Positions 41,201 to 54,599 are shown, counted from the first letter of the stretch. The stretch: 64,000 nt of DNA from Mansonella perstans (GCA_037074765.1 JBAMDO010000040.1:452168-516167); one strand, 5' to 3'. Program-made: numbers and translations. The notes: a model not told the origin generated them from the letters alone.

Positions 41201-42870
41201 CGACAACTCATCTCAATCAAGTTCGGCAATTCACAATTCCGGTAATTACAAACAAACTTATCAATTTAAAAACAAATCATTCCTCTGTATGGGAGCAGGT
41301 TGTTGGAACACTATTTGCTAATAAATAGTTTTGTGTACAATTAAAGCGTACACAATGCAAATTTTAGCTTCTCTGAAGTGTTATTGTAATGAAAGGTTGA
41401 ATTTGTGAAAGAAACTTCCACAAAAGAAGGATTCAAAGAATATCAATCTTTCTCGTTTATATCGAGAGTAGAACAAGTTTGATAGTTTCGTCTCTTTTAA
41501 CTGTTTAACATTGCTATTTAAAAAAACTATTATAGTTTTCACGTAAATTTGAAATAGAATGTTTGAAAAAAAAGGTGAAAAGTTAGTGTGATAGTGATTG
41601 AATCCTGCAGGATGTAACGCCTTGACACGTAAACGTACGTCAACTAAAACATACGTCAACTCGTATGTTTTACAGTGTATCAAAATACTGTGCTGCAGTA
41701 GGCGGCTACAGTACTATGCACAAAAAAAGCGCATGATGATCATTTGTTTTCCGGAATGGTGAGTGCCAATTTTTACAACAACATGTTAGAATGATAAATG
41801 TGATACGTGGGTATACACCATACTACACGTGGGTACACACCATACTACACGTGGGTACACACCATACTACACGTGGGTACACACCATACTACACGTGGGC
41901 ACAACACTATAATGCTATTATTATTAGCTTTTTTCTTATTTGTGTAATTTGCTAAATGTACGATAGTATTTTTGAGATTTTATTGAAAAAATTATTTTTT
42001 ATAATACTCTTTAATAAAACCAATCACTGAAGCAATATGTAATGGAATTCGAATGATGAAGAAAGTTCAGTGTTCAGTTTTCTCCTTTGGCTTACGCATG
42101 ACATGCAATTCACAAAGAACATCGCCACATTCGTGTGGTACTATGGATGTGATTGTCCTTTTTACTCTTCCTTCCAGTTTTTTGTTTATTGATACGGAAA
42201 GGGATTACGATTGACTGGACTGGACGCAATGCTGGTTATCCTTAAGGTCAAAAGACTATCTGGAAAGTATGAATACTGTTTGCAGTGAAGGAATACGGAA
42301 TCACGTCATTTAAGTTATATCAGTTTGTTAGTTGGTTTCCTTAGCAGTTTTTATGTATAGCCGATGTACCTTTATGAGTGATAGATGATAGTGATTGGTT
42401 TTTAATGATGAATAAAATACTTGAAAAATATGGTATAGTGTGAATGAATGAACGTATGTAATAGCATCGCACACTCATGTAAAAGTTTTTTTTTGTGTAT
42501 TTAATACACAGCGAGTCAGCTATGAAAAATGTCAACTTCAACTGAACGTATTATTGTGCATATTTTGCGCGTTTCGAATTTTCAACTAATTTGAAAAGGG
42601 TAAAAAAAAGTTTTCATGGAATTACTGTTGAATCAGTTGCAGCTGAAGTTAATTGTGGAATGAAGAGATACACCGCTGTGTTTATCCAGATATGTACGGG
42701 AAATGCTATCTGTAACTCACTGTTTCTGGGAGTCTCCCGCCATGTCCAGGCATATCTTCTGCGTTCAAATGCCACGGGTCATGCTGGCCGTAAATCGCAT
42801 GTATTTTCGGAAATTTGTGATGTGTAGTTATTGATGGTAATAATTTGTGATGGTAGTTGCATGCTTTCAT
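38295..42870 (-). CDS. Possible minus-strand multi-exon gene, unidentified (fragments only)
   Basis: Three separated minus-strand segments look like exons. (a) 42721-42870: ATG, 50 codons ending PGHGGRLPET, then a perfect GTGAGT donor. (b) An open block ending at a GTAAGC donor (exon edge 42096), containing SIVPHECGDVLCELHV. (c) 38295-38448: acceptor TTTTTTTTGTACAG, then an open frame with MRSGHRSHTGAVKIVNRKK to a stop at 38295-38297. Phases between (a), (b) and (c) are not shown to agree, and I found no clean acceptor for (b). I recognise no protein family. The segments may belong to one gene, to several, or to none; the coordinates only bracket them. Confidence 0.2.
38406..38453. repeat. 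21-bp hairpin with three G-U pairs
   Basis: Left arm TACGGCGCCAGTGTGAGATC plus T (38406-38426), loop ATGTCC, right arm 38433-38453. All 21 positions pair if G-U wobbles are allowed on the plus strand (three wobbles, C-to-T differences). It is short for a pre-miRNA and overlaps the acceptor of a hypothetical minus-strand exon. Confidence 0.85.
40451..40918. repeat. AT-rich minisatellite, 64-bp period, with a nested shorter motif
   Basis: The marker GCCTATTAGTATAAATTAT recurs at 40682, 40746, 40810 and 40874 (64-bp steps), with degraded copies back to about 40451. Each unit contains three AGTATAAATTATG-like subunits. One interrupted copy near 40610-40650 breaks the period. Confidence 0.93.
41645..41672. 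repeat. 11-bp perfect inverted repeat with 6-nt loop
   Basis: TAAAACATACG (41645-41655), loop TCAACT, and exact complement to 41672. It sits in a short cluster of ACGTACGTCAAC-like direct repeats. Confidence 0.8.
41805..41900. repeat. 22-bp minisatellite, about four and a half copies
   Basis: Unit ACGTGGGTACACACCATACT plus AC repeated head to tail; the first copy has one substitution (GGGTATAC) and the last is truncated at ACGTGGGCAC. GC content is well above the surrounding DNA. Confidence 0.95.
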
Positions 42871-43254
42871 ACCTGTTTTAATTGTGTTGATTGTCAAAAC
42901 TGTTGGGTTACGAGCAAAAGACCATTTGAATTTTGTTTCAACCGTTTCAGGGTTCTCTGGTTCTGTCGAGTTCGGGGTTCTCGTTTCAGAGAAGCTTGTG
43001 AATGCTTTTAAAAATGTTTCTAAATTTCAGGAAATTTCTTTACAAATAAGAAAAAGTGTACAGATAGCAAGATGAGTTCGAAGTGCTCCATAAATCCCTC
43101 CTTCTACATGGCATTAACCAGTTGCTCGCAATTTTTGTTATTTAAGTAATCTCACATCAAGAAATTGATATTGCAGAAAAGTAAAGTTCAAAGATTTTCC
43201 TTCATTTTTAGACCTTAAAATACTTTACAATATCTTGTGTATGTATTACATTTT

Positions 43255-43256
43255 AG
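43255..43256 (+). promoter_or_regulatory. Splice acceptor before trxr-1 first coding exon
   Basis: ATTACATTTTAG ends 41 nt before the ATG at 43298. It may be the spliced-leader site or a cis acceptor for an upstream leader exon; the stretch between it and the ATG is open in frame, so a longer N-terminus is possible. Confidence 0.5.
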
Positions 43257-43297
43257 ATAAAAGAATTCGAAGGGGAAATAGATCAACAGAAGCACCG

Positions 43298-46995
<3,698 letters not shown>

Positions 46996-47000
46996 TGTGC

Positions 47001-47028
47001 GACTCTTATTTCTTTGTAAATAAGAGTC
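47001..47028 (+). promoter_or_regulatory. Perfect 11-bp stem-loop 11 nt after the Sec UGA
   Basis: GACTCTTATTT (47001-47011), loop CTTTGT, exact complement AAATAAGAGTC (47018-47028). Its position just downstream of UGA resembles the selenocysteine redefinition element of vertebrate SELENON. It is not placed or shaped like a SECIS. Function is inference. Confidence 0.6.
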
Positions 47029-47096
47029 AACAGCTCAACGGTTGAAACGAATGCGTCGTCGTTATCAGATTAATAACTAATAACGCTTCACTTATC

Positions 47097-47144
47097 TAGC
47101 GTGTTTATGTGACGAATTTGGGCTAAACTCCATCGTGAGCGCTC
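47097..47144 (+). promoter_or_regulatory. SECIS element candidate in trxr-1 3'UTR
   Basis: Core features appear in order: UGA at 47110-47112 (preceded by G), 12 nt, AAA at 47125-47127 in an apical loop, then UGA at 47136-47138. AGCG (47098-47101) can pair with CGCT (47140-47143) below the core. The 12-nt spacing from quartet to apical AA is that expected for eukaryotic SECIS. Weak points: helix II needs an internal bulge (CGA/UCG plus UGGG/UCCA), helix I is short, and a competing hairpin CCATCG/CGATGG (47130-47156) exists. Confidence 0.42.
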
Positions 47145-47218
47145 ATTTTCCGATGGTTTCAATTTGAGAGCTTTTTTCTGTTGTCGATTTTGTTTTCATC
47201 TCTCTAATTTGTAGATTA

Positions 47219-47224
47219 AATAAA
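47219..47224 (+). terminator. Poly(A) signal of trxr-1
   Basis: AATAAA 224 nt after the stop codon at 46993-46995, downstream of both recoding structures, so both would be inside the mRNA. Confidence 0.6.
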
Positions 47225-47880
47225 ACACATATTTAAATATGCGGAATTTTAAATGGCTCAAGAAAAGTGATATTGATGTTTAATGCAATATATCAATAAA
47301 CATATATGAAGTGCTTACTTCCACAAAAACCTAATATTTGATGTAATTTGGCGGGAATGCAGAACACAAATTTATGAAAGCAAATGTACACCTAGGCAAA
47401 CTTGCCTGGCTTGGCTCCATCTATCTCGATAATCTTGCCTGAGTTAAACTAATCTCTTACGAATTCTGAAAATGGCAAATGCATCAGGTTGGTCCCGTAT
47501 AAAATCGTTTGAGATGATGTTGTGAGGTTGAATGAAATCAGACGTGTCTGTTTGCTTACTAACGCGTTCTGAAAGATGGTAAGTCGAAGGCGTTCATCAT
47601 AGCAACGAGAGTTTTTCAATTCATAAGTGAAGAGGGAGTGCCTACGCATAGGTAAATCTAAAGGTACTGCTGTGAGCATGACGAATAGAGCAGTCCCTCA
47701 ATTTTGATTTAATAGAATGAAATATGTTTTATGGAATGTAATATAGGAATTTCCTGGCGTATGTAGACATCTCAGTTCATTTTTTTTTTTAATTCATTAA
47801 AATGAAGTGCTTAAGGCTGTATTTTATTTCCTGTATGTGGTTATATTTGTATCGACTTTTTTGCAAACAAACCAACGTTA
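47225..47880. other. Spacer between trxr-1 and the retrotransposon
   Basis: About 650 bp with no recognised gene. Short ORFs on both strands show no known family motif. Confidence 0.5.
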
Positions 47881-47885
47881 GTAAT
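47881..47885. repeat. Target-site duplication, left copy (GTAAT)
   Basis: GTAAT precedes the left LTR and recurs at 54585-54589 after the right LTR. Five base pairs is the usual duplication length of BEL/Pao elements. Confidence 0.9.
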
Positions 47886-48504
47886 TGTCGTGTTTTCTTC
47901 TTATGAGAGGTCGATATCGGCCAACAATATACCAGCGTGTTCGTTTTAGGGTGTTGTTTTGTGTAGGGTTTGTTGCGCGATAGAACTCAATCTCAAACTT
48001 GGGTAATTAAACCTTTTATTAACGAACGCAAGCGAACATAATTAGAAACCTTAATAAACGCGAAAAACATATATAAATATAAAAGAATATAAAAGTATAA
48101 AAATATAATATAAAAGAACTGGATGATGAGATTGATGAATATTGCCATGAAGAAAAACCGTTACAATGGAAGTTTGACAGTCTATTTATAGTATTGGGAG
48201 GAGGGTCAAAGACGTGATGAGTTGATCATAATGTGAAATAAGAAAGGATAAAATAATGATGTTATGGGGAGATCATAAGGTCAAATAATGAAGGATAAAA
48301 TAAAGACGTGTTAAGTTGATTATAATGTGAAAAGGAAAAAATGATGATGTGATGGCGAGATCATAAGATCAAATAATGTCCTTATTATTTATCTACGGCT
48401 TGAAATTTTGGATGTAGACTACAAAATAAGAAAAATTAATCTTACATTATAAAATTAATTATATTTATTTACTTATTGAAATTCGCGGTACAAGTTTCGC
48501 GACA
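47886..48504 (-). repeat. Left LTR (3' LTR of the minus-oriented element), 619 bp
   Basis: Begins TGTCGTG and ends GCGACA, so has TG...CA termini. It is nearly identical to the right LTR except for a 74-bp length difference in an internally repetitive part (units around GGATAAAATAATGATGTTAT). Confidence 0.95.
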
Positions 48505-48540
48505 CTCCCAACGGGAGAGAGAGAGCAAAAAGTATTACTT

Positions 48541-49973
48541 TCATTCGTTTGATACACCTTTTGTTTGCATGGCACTTCTCGTTCGTCGCGCAATAGGTTC
48601 TTGGTCTTCGCTTTCTTGTAATTTTTCTTCCATATCGTTGGATGCTTCTATTTCCATGGGGCATAGCATGTTAATAGAACGATTAAGCTGTTTCCCATTA
48701 GGCATTTGGATTGTGGCACTCCTGATACTTCCATCACGTCCTCTGTTGATTTTAATTATTTTTGCTAATTTCCATATACCGCGAGGTATTTCGGGTTCCA
48801 TCAATAAAACAATTTCATTCTCACGTGGTCTTCGTTTTTCGGTCTGTCGAGGAGAAACGAATTCCTTTTGTGTACGTTCTCTTAGACTCATAAGGTATTC
48901 GTCTTTCCACAGTTTCCAAAAGACATCTAATGTCTTAAGAGTATTGGTCCAGTATTTGATAAGTTTATCCTTTGTTTTTAATAAATAAGGAGTGTATTCT
49001 TCTTGTCCATTGTCATACTTGAGCGGTATTTCAAGTGACGACTTGGGGGAAATAAAGTCTATCGGGCGTATGACTCTGTAGTCATCGAAGCCAACGTACG
49101 TCAATGGCCGGGTATTAAGTATACCTTCTATTTCTATCATTAACGTTATTAATTCCCCTTCAAGAAGAAGTCTTCTTCCCACAGCTCGTCTTAAAGCTTG
49201 TTTTGTAAGTCCAATGATTCGTTCGTATACTCCACCTCCCCACGGTGCCTTTGGTATAGTATTTTTCCAACACATACCATGTTCTGCTAGGAAGTTGGAA
49301 CTTATTTCCATTATTGTTTTAAAGACGAGTTGAAATTGACTCGCGTTGTCACTTAAGACTAACTTTGGATATCCTCTTCGTGCTACAAATCTTCTTAGGA
49401 CATGTAGGAAGATTTCGGCGGATAAATCATCGGCTAATTCCAGATGCACAGCTCTCGTTGTAAAACATGTGAAGAGAGCGATCCATCTCTTTACTCTATC
49501 GGTTGTCGATTTGACTAGGATTGGTCCCAAGTAATCTAGACCTACCTGTTCGAATGGTCTAGATCTGGTTACTCAACTTTCAGGCAAATTTGGCATTGCC
49601 GGTAGTTTGAATGGTTTAGCCTTCCACCGTTTACATGTCGTACACTTAGAGAGTAGACGTTTTATTGCTGCTCTTCCCTTTGGTATCCAAAATTTACTCT
49701 TAATTCAGACACGTTGTGAGATTCAGCATGATGCAGCGCCTCATGTTGCTGCATGATGATAAGTTTAGTCACGTGGTGATCCTTTGGTAAGTAGATAGGA
49801 TATTTACTGTCCTCATCTAACTCTGAATATTCTAGACGGCTTCCTGATCTCCATAAGTCATCAGGTTTATGTTGAAGTAGATTCCATTTCTTCTTCTCCT
49901 TATCTGTTAGATGCGCTGATTGCGCTTGTCGGATCAACAAACTAGTTGCTATTTGATAATCGGTTTGGGTCAT
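48541..49973 (-). pseudogene. Integrase region of the BEL/Pao element, split by an in-frame stop
   Basis: The 49662-49973 ORF ends in the integrase zinc-binding part ([16 protein letters not shown]); its CxxC half (KCTTCKRWK) follows in a shifted frame. The catalytic core and C-terminal domain (49530 down to 48541) contain WIALFTCFTTRAVHLEL (first Asp position region), LSDNASQF (second Asp), APWGGGVYERI (Glu block) and the RPREND-like REGION typical of the DUF5641 tail (RPRENEIVLLMEPEIPRG). A TGA at 49573-49575 separates the zinc-binding half from the core in the same frame. The tail shows basic residues (PIARRTRSAM). Confidence 0.88.
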
Positions 49974-50230
49974 ATTGATTCCTTTGATAGATAAGAATTT
50001 GAGCCAAGGTAATCCTCTTCGATGAATTTGTTTAATGAATCTAAGCGCCCATACTACCGCTCTTACTAATTTTGTCCATTTACTAAAGCGTTGTACATCA
50101 ATGAATTGAATTATCGCCTTCTCCTCAGCTGGGTTTGGAACCTTTGATATTTTTGCTATAATCGCTTGTTCGAATTCATCATTAACTTCATAAACGAACT
50201 TACAATTAGGCCATTCTGATTCGGGTCCAT

Positions 50231-51705
50231 TTAACCATTGCGGACCATTCCACCATAGCTTGTTATTGCGAAGTTTGATTGGTGAGATCCTCTTGTAGCT
50301 ATGTCAGCTGGATTTTCATTGCTAGGTAAATATCTTAAATTGAATTTGGATTTTCTAATTTCTTCCATTCGGTTTTGCACGAATCGTGGAAGCAATTTCG
50401 TATAGTTTGTTATCCAGAAAAGAGCGCATTTTGAGTCTGACCACAAAGTAACTGGACAGTCTTCCTTTTGTAGCTCCTTTAATACGAACTGACCCGCTCT
50501 TACTCCAATCAATACAGATAATAACTCGAGTTTAGGTATCGATATACCTTTGATGGGAGCAAGTCGGGATTTCGCAAAGATTAAGAAGGATCTTACATCG
50601 TTTCCAGGTGAAACTTTTCGTATATAAACAGCTGCGGAATAAGCAACTTTGGACGCATCCGTGAATATATGAAATTCTGTCGGCCTTGAAATTTCCATTA
50701 CAAATCGTGGTAGTCCTATCACATTTGTTGGCCATTCCGTAATAAGTATGTCCCATTTTTGCTTATGTGTTTCGTTCAAGGATTGATCCCATGGAATTTT
50801 TCCCGCCATAAGTATTGAATAAATAGTTTAAATTTGATCATTACTGGGACTAAAAAGCCCAGAGGATCATATTGAGAGGCAATAAATTTTAAAATGGTTC
50901 TCTTTGTTAATCCTTTCCTCGCCATGGTTTTAATGTAACCTCTATATGATCCTTTTCGTGATTCCAATTAAGTCCAAAAAAGTTTTCTTTATTTGCTTGG
51001 CTTAAGTCGGAATAAGGTATTCGTTTGTTAAATCCTTTTCATTCGAGAGAAATTCCCTCACATTCATTGAGGCTTCTTAAAAATTATCTTCAATTTTCAT
51101 ACTTGTCCAATGCCTCGTCGGTGTTCTCTGCCGATACAGTGATATTATCACGTATAATTCTTGCGGATTTCTTCAGCTAATTCGTTACCATAATTTTCTA
51201 GATGGTAGTTAAGAGTCGCTGCTAACAAAAAGGGGATGATACCACTCCAAAGGGAACTCTCTTGAAGCGGTAACTTTTTATATTCTCGTCGCAGACTTCT
51301 TCCTTTAACTCATTTAACCAAAGAAATCGGGTACAATTTCTTTCTTCTTCTTGTAGCCTATTTGTAAAAATGCTTTTTCGATATCCGCCGTTATCACGAT
51401 CTTCATCGTTCGAAACGGAGTAATATACCAACCAAGTCTGGAAGCAGCACTGGGCCTCGATACAAGATGTCGTTGAGGCTTTTAAATCCTTTGTGTCGTG
51501 CTGACGCGTCATAGACGATTCTTAATTTGGTTGTGTTTTTCCCAGGGGTTAGAACCTCGTGATGCGGTAGATAATGTATGATACCAACCTCATCGTTCGG
51601 AGGTACTTCTTCGATTATTCCACTTTGTATTTGGTCCTTGATTGTTTCGTCGTATAACTGAAGAAGCGATTGGTTTGGAGCGTTTGACTAGATGCTTTAA
51701 GCGTC
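50231..51705 (-). pseudogene. Reverse transcriptase and RNase H region of the BEL/Pao element, frameshifted
   Basis: Reverse-transcriptase blocks are recognisable in different frames: NDEVGIIHYLPHHEVLTPG near 51570, RFLWLNEL and [13 protein letters not shown] in the 51222-51512 ORF, and the catalytic YVDD-type region near 51115-51150, where the frame changes inside the motif. The [18 protein letters not shown] connection lies in 50776-50967. RNase H (50231-50809) is intact locally: HIFTDASKVAYSA (Asp), IPKLELLSVLIG (Glu), LWSDSKCAL (Asp). Several one-base frame changes separate these pieces. Confidence 0.88.
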
Positions 51706-53886
51706 CTAGGCATAACCATAATTGTTGCTTAGTCTTTGCGTGGAGCTTTTCCACGGCCAACGTACATGATATCTTCCCTCCAGCATAATAACAGTTTGCT
51801 CAAATTGTTTTATGGCTTGATGATCGTCATCTACATTGGGAGATTCTTGAATGCCGATCATTTCTAGTTTCCAAAATTTTTCTAAGTCTGAGTTAAGGGT
51901 TGTATTGACTGAACATATTATCCCTCTGGCTTCTCTGTTATCTTTACAAAGTTTGGTGATATCGCCACTGCCAACAATCATAGGACCAACCTTGGATTGG
52001 ACTAATATGTGTCCTGATTTTAATTCCTTGAGGTTTTGTAGAGTTATAAATTTAAAGAAGTAGTCCGCTCCAATTAATATGTCGGGCTTTTCCCAATGGT
52101 TACTTAATTCATCGAATTGAAATTCATTTGGTAAATCTACTACCTGGAGTTCGTTTGTTAAATGTTCGACTACATTAGCGTAGAACGATATAGTCTCGTT
52201 ATCTTCAGTTTGCACTTTCAGTTCCGCACATGAAGTGGGACACTGCATCGGTTGCTTCGTACCAAATGCAGCTATCGTTATGGTTTGTTTCTCCGACTCG
52301 ATTAATTTCAATTGATGAGATAATTTTTTGGATATAAAGGACATTTGTGAGCCTACATCAAATAATGCTAGGGCTCTCTGTTGTCGTCGGGGTTGCGATG
52401 GATTGAATACCTTTATCCTTTTACATAAAAGGAGAGTTCCCCTTGTGGTCCTCTTCTCGTCTCGAGTCGCCGCTACTGAATTGTAGAGTGATGTCGAACA
52501 CTCCTTCCCTGGTGTCGAATACTCCTTCTCTGGTGTCGTTGATATTCTTCTTTTCCCACACACGGCACTGTTATGTGACTCTTTACAGAAGAAGTATTGC
52601 TTTTTCACCTTGCATTTTTCTCCCTTGTGATTATTTTTGAAACAATTCGTACATTTCTGCAGTTTCTTGAGGCAATTTATTCGTAAATTTGAAGTAGGAT
52701 AGACGTCGCAATCGCTATCCCAGTGATCCCCAGAACAAAATATGCAAGGTCTTTTCTTTGCTATCGTTGCTTGTGGCGAATTCTTCTTAGTTCGTACTGC
52801 TGTTAATGCTGATGTTCCTCTTGAGTCGTCATTTCGCTTTTGTTCCGTTTTGACAATTGTTGGTTTAATTTCCGCTCGGGTGAATGAATTCTGGCTGTTT
52901 TTCACTTGTTGATCCACCTTAGCCAGTTGTAATAAAAAACTTCGTAACTTTGAAATCGACCAAGGCAAATCTACCAATTTCTGGGTATAAACCTTCTTCA
53001 AAATCCAAGATGGTAACTTACTTTCTATTGTGTTTTCAATGCTTGAATGTTCCAGATTCTCTCCTGAAACTTCCAATTGGCGTAGCACCCGCTCGATGTT
53101 CTCGACAGTTATTATCCAATCCTTCTCATTTCTTCTGATGGACTGGAATTCGTTATATAATAGTGTTAATATTGTCGAGGGTTCGCCGTATCTTTCTTGG
53201 AGTAGTCGCTTGATCACTTCATAATTTTCCGGTGCTATTTCGTATCCTGACACGGCTTTTAGTGCGTTGTCTTTCAGACACGAATATAAGTAATTTAATT
53301 TTTGAATTTGCGGAAGTGGTTGCGAATCTATTGCTGCGTTGAAACTACTCCAAAACTGTCGCCATTGCCTTGGATCTCCGTTGAAAGTAGGTAATAATAA
53401 TTGGGGAAGATTGATCGAAAAGTTTGAAGGAGGCATTGTTCTTCCCTGTTCTTTATTTTTCGTTATTGATAGCATTTCTAAATTTTCTTCGATTTCCTCC
53501 TTATCCTTCATTAGTGCTATCAGCGATTCCTTTCCCTCATGGATCAATTGAAATAAACCATCTTCGCCCTCCGTGATCGTTTCATAAGCTCTCTCCTCTT
53601 CTTCCCTTCTTTTCGTTGCAGTAATTGTTTGAAGGTAGTTGAACCACTTGTCGTTCGCTTTTTCAAGTGATTCAACGCATAATTTTATCCTCTCGATTTT
53701 GTCCGCGAGAACCTTTTTGTTCGCAGTGTAGGCCCTTCCCCGTTGCTCTATTGGCTCATTGGAATCCGGGGTTTCGAGTTTTAAGTTATTTATTTCTAAA
53801 GCCAAAGAGAAACTAACCTTCTCTTTGCTGGTTGTAAGCTGGCGATAATGTTGGTTGACATCATATACCTCACCTCGCTGCACCAA
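51706..53886 (-). CDS. Gag-protease ORF of the BEL/Pao element
   Basis: An open frame of 726 codons. Order: charged, probably coiled-coil N-terminus; DUF1759-type Gag (FNGDPRQWRQFWSSFNAAI, LPSWILKKVY); three zinc knuckle-like blocks (CIFCSGDHWDSDC, CTNCFKNNHKGEKC, CKESHNSAVC); DUF1758 aspartic protease (ALFDVGSQMSFISKKL, ILIGADYFFKFI); and a C-terminal RYHVRWPWK, the motif just before BEL reverse transcriptase. The protease has Asp-Val-Gly where Asp-Ser/Thr-Gly is usual. There is no ATG near the 5' end: the frame runs open into the 5' LTR to about 54008, and the first in-frame Met is about residue 126, so the start is uncertain. Confidence 0.9.
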   Translation of the reverse strand: MVQRGEVYDVNQHYRQLTTSKEKVSFSLALEINNLKLETPDSNEPIEQRGRAYTANKKVLADKIERIKLCVESLEKANDKWFNYLQTITATKRREEEERAYETITEGEDGLFQLIHEGKESLIALMKDKEEIEENLEMLSITKNKEQGRTMPPSNFSINLPQLLLPTFNGDPRQWRQFWSSFNAAIDSQPLPQIQKLNYLYSCLKDNALKAVSGYEIAPENYEVIKRLLQERYGEPSTILTLLYNEFQSIRRNEKDWIITVENIERVLRQLEVSGENLEHSSIENTIESKLPSWILKKVYTQKLVDLPWSISKLRSFLLQLAKVDQQVKNSQNSFTRAEIKPTIVKTEQKRNDDSRGTSALTAVRTKKNSPQATIAKKRPCIFCSGDHWDSDCDVYPTSNLRINCLKKLQKCTNCFKNNHKGEKCKVKKQYFFCKESHNSAVCGKRRISTTPEKEYSTPGKECSTSLYNSVAATRDEKRTTRGTLLLCKRIKVFNPSQPRRQQRALALFDVGSQMSFISKKLSHQLKLIESEKQTITIAAFGTKQPMQCPTSCAELKVQTEDNETISFYANVVEHLTNELQVVDLPNEFQFDELSNHWEKPDILIGADYFFKFITLQNLKELKSGHILVQSKVGPMIVGSGDITKLCKDNREARGIICSVNTTLNSDLEKFWKLEMIGIQESPNVDDDHQAIKQFEQTVIMLEGRYHVRWPWKSSTQRLSNNYGYA
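53868..53885 (-). other. Candidate primer-binding site of the retrotransposon
   Basis: Six bases inside the 5' LTR, the minus strand reads TGGTGCAGCGAGGTGAGG. It starts with TGG, complementary to the universal tRNA CCA end. The tRNA species was not determined. Confidence 0.5.
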
Positions 53887-53891
53887 TTTTT

Positions 53892-54584
53892 TGTCGTGTT
53901 TTCTTCTTATGAGAGGTCGATATCGGCCAACAATATACCAGCGTGTTCGTTTTAGGGTGTTGTTTTGTGTAGGGTTTGTTGCGCGATAGAACTCAATCTC
54001 AAACTTGGGTAATTAAACCTTTTATTAACGAACGCAAGCGAACATAATTAGAAACCTTAATAAACGCGAAAAACATATATAAATATAAAAGAATATAAAA
54101 GTATAAAAATATAATATAAAAGAACTGGATGATGAGATTGATGAATATTGCCATGAAGAAAAACCGTTACAATGGAAGTTTGACAGTCTATTTATAGTAT
54201 TGGGAGGAGGGTCAAAGACGTGATGAGTTGATCATAATGTGAAATAAGAAAGGATAAAATAATGATGTTATGGGGAGATCATAAGGTCAAATAATGAAGG
54301 ATAAAATAAAGACGTGTTAAGTTGATTATAATGTGAAATAATAAAGGATAAAATAATGATGTTATGGGGAGATCATAAGGTCAAGACGTGTTAAGTTGAT
54401 TATAATGTGAAAAGGAAAAAATGATGATGTGATGGCGAGATCATAAGATCAAATAATGTCCTTATTATTTATCTACGGCTTGAAATTTTGGATGTAGACT
54501 ACAAAATAAGAAAAATTAATCTTACATTATAAAATTAATTATATTTATTTACTTATTGAAATTCGCGGTACAAGTTTCGCGACA
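53892..54584 (-). repeat. Right LTR (5' LTR of the minus-oriented element), 693 bp
   Basis: Same termini as the left LTR; carries one extra 74-bp internal repeat unit (AGGATAAAATAATGATG...GGTCAAGACGTG region, about 54340-54420). Outside it I see almost no differences. Confidence 0.95.
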
Positions 54585-54589
54585 GTAAT
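54585..54589. repeat. Target-site duplication, right copy (GTAAT)
   Basis: Matches 47881-47885 and directly follows the CGACA end of the right LTR. Confidence 0.9.
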
Positions 54590-54599
54590 TGGCTTGGCT

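Larger units (their letters stand above)
36817..43254. other. 6.4-kb gene-poor region between the NEDD8 protease and trxr-1
   Basis: Low-complexity, AT-rich sequence with a 33-nt poly(A), two minisatellites and hairpins listed separately. A few minus-strand exon-like segments are listed as a possible gene. No tRNA or rRNA seen. Confidence 0.5.
47886..54584 (-). mobile_element. BEL/Pao LTR retrotransposon, full length (6.7 kb)
   Basis: Two LTRs (47886-48504, 53892-54584) flank 5.4 kb with minus-strand gag, aspartic protease, reverse transcriptase, RNase H and integrase in the BEL/Pao order. A 5-bp duplication (GTAAT) marks the insertion. Near-identical LTRs imply recent insertion, but the pol region carries a stop and several frame changes, so this copy as sequenced does not have one continuous polyprotein frame. 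It lies about 660 bp beyond the trxr-1 poly(A) signal and interrupts no recognised gene. Confidence 0.96.

Noticed and set aside
41381..41683. 100-codon minus-strand ORF
   Set aside because: Starts at TTG, is built from repeats at its 5' end and Phe/Lys-rich low complexity elsewhere; no splice support.
41805..41900. Possible CRISPR-like array
   Set aside because: Units are contiguous without unique spacers and the genome is eukaryotic; it is a minisatellite.
43073..43150. Alternative trxr-1 first exon (ATG at 43073)
   Set aside because: Its only donor-like site gives a stop when joined to 43257, so it cannot encode the N-terminus with the observed acceptor.
48476..48988. 170-codon plus-strand ORF
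   Set aside because: It is the antisense shadow of the retrotransposon integrase tail.
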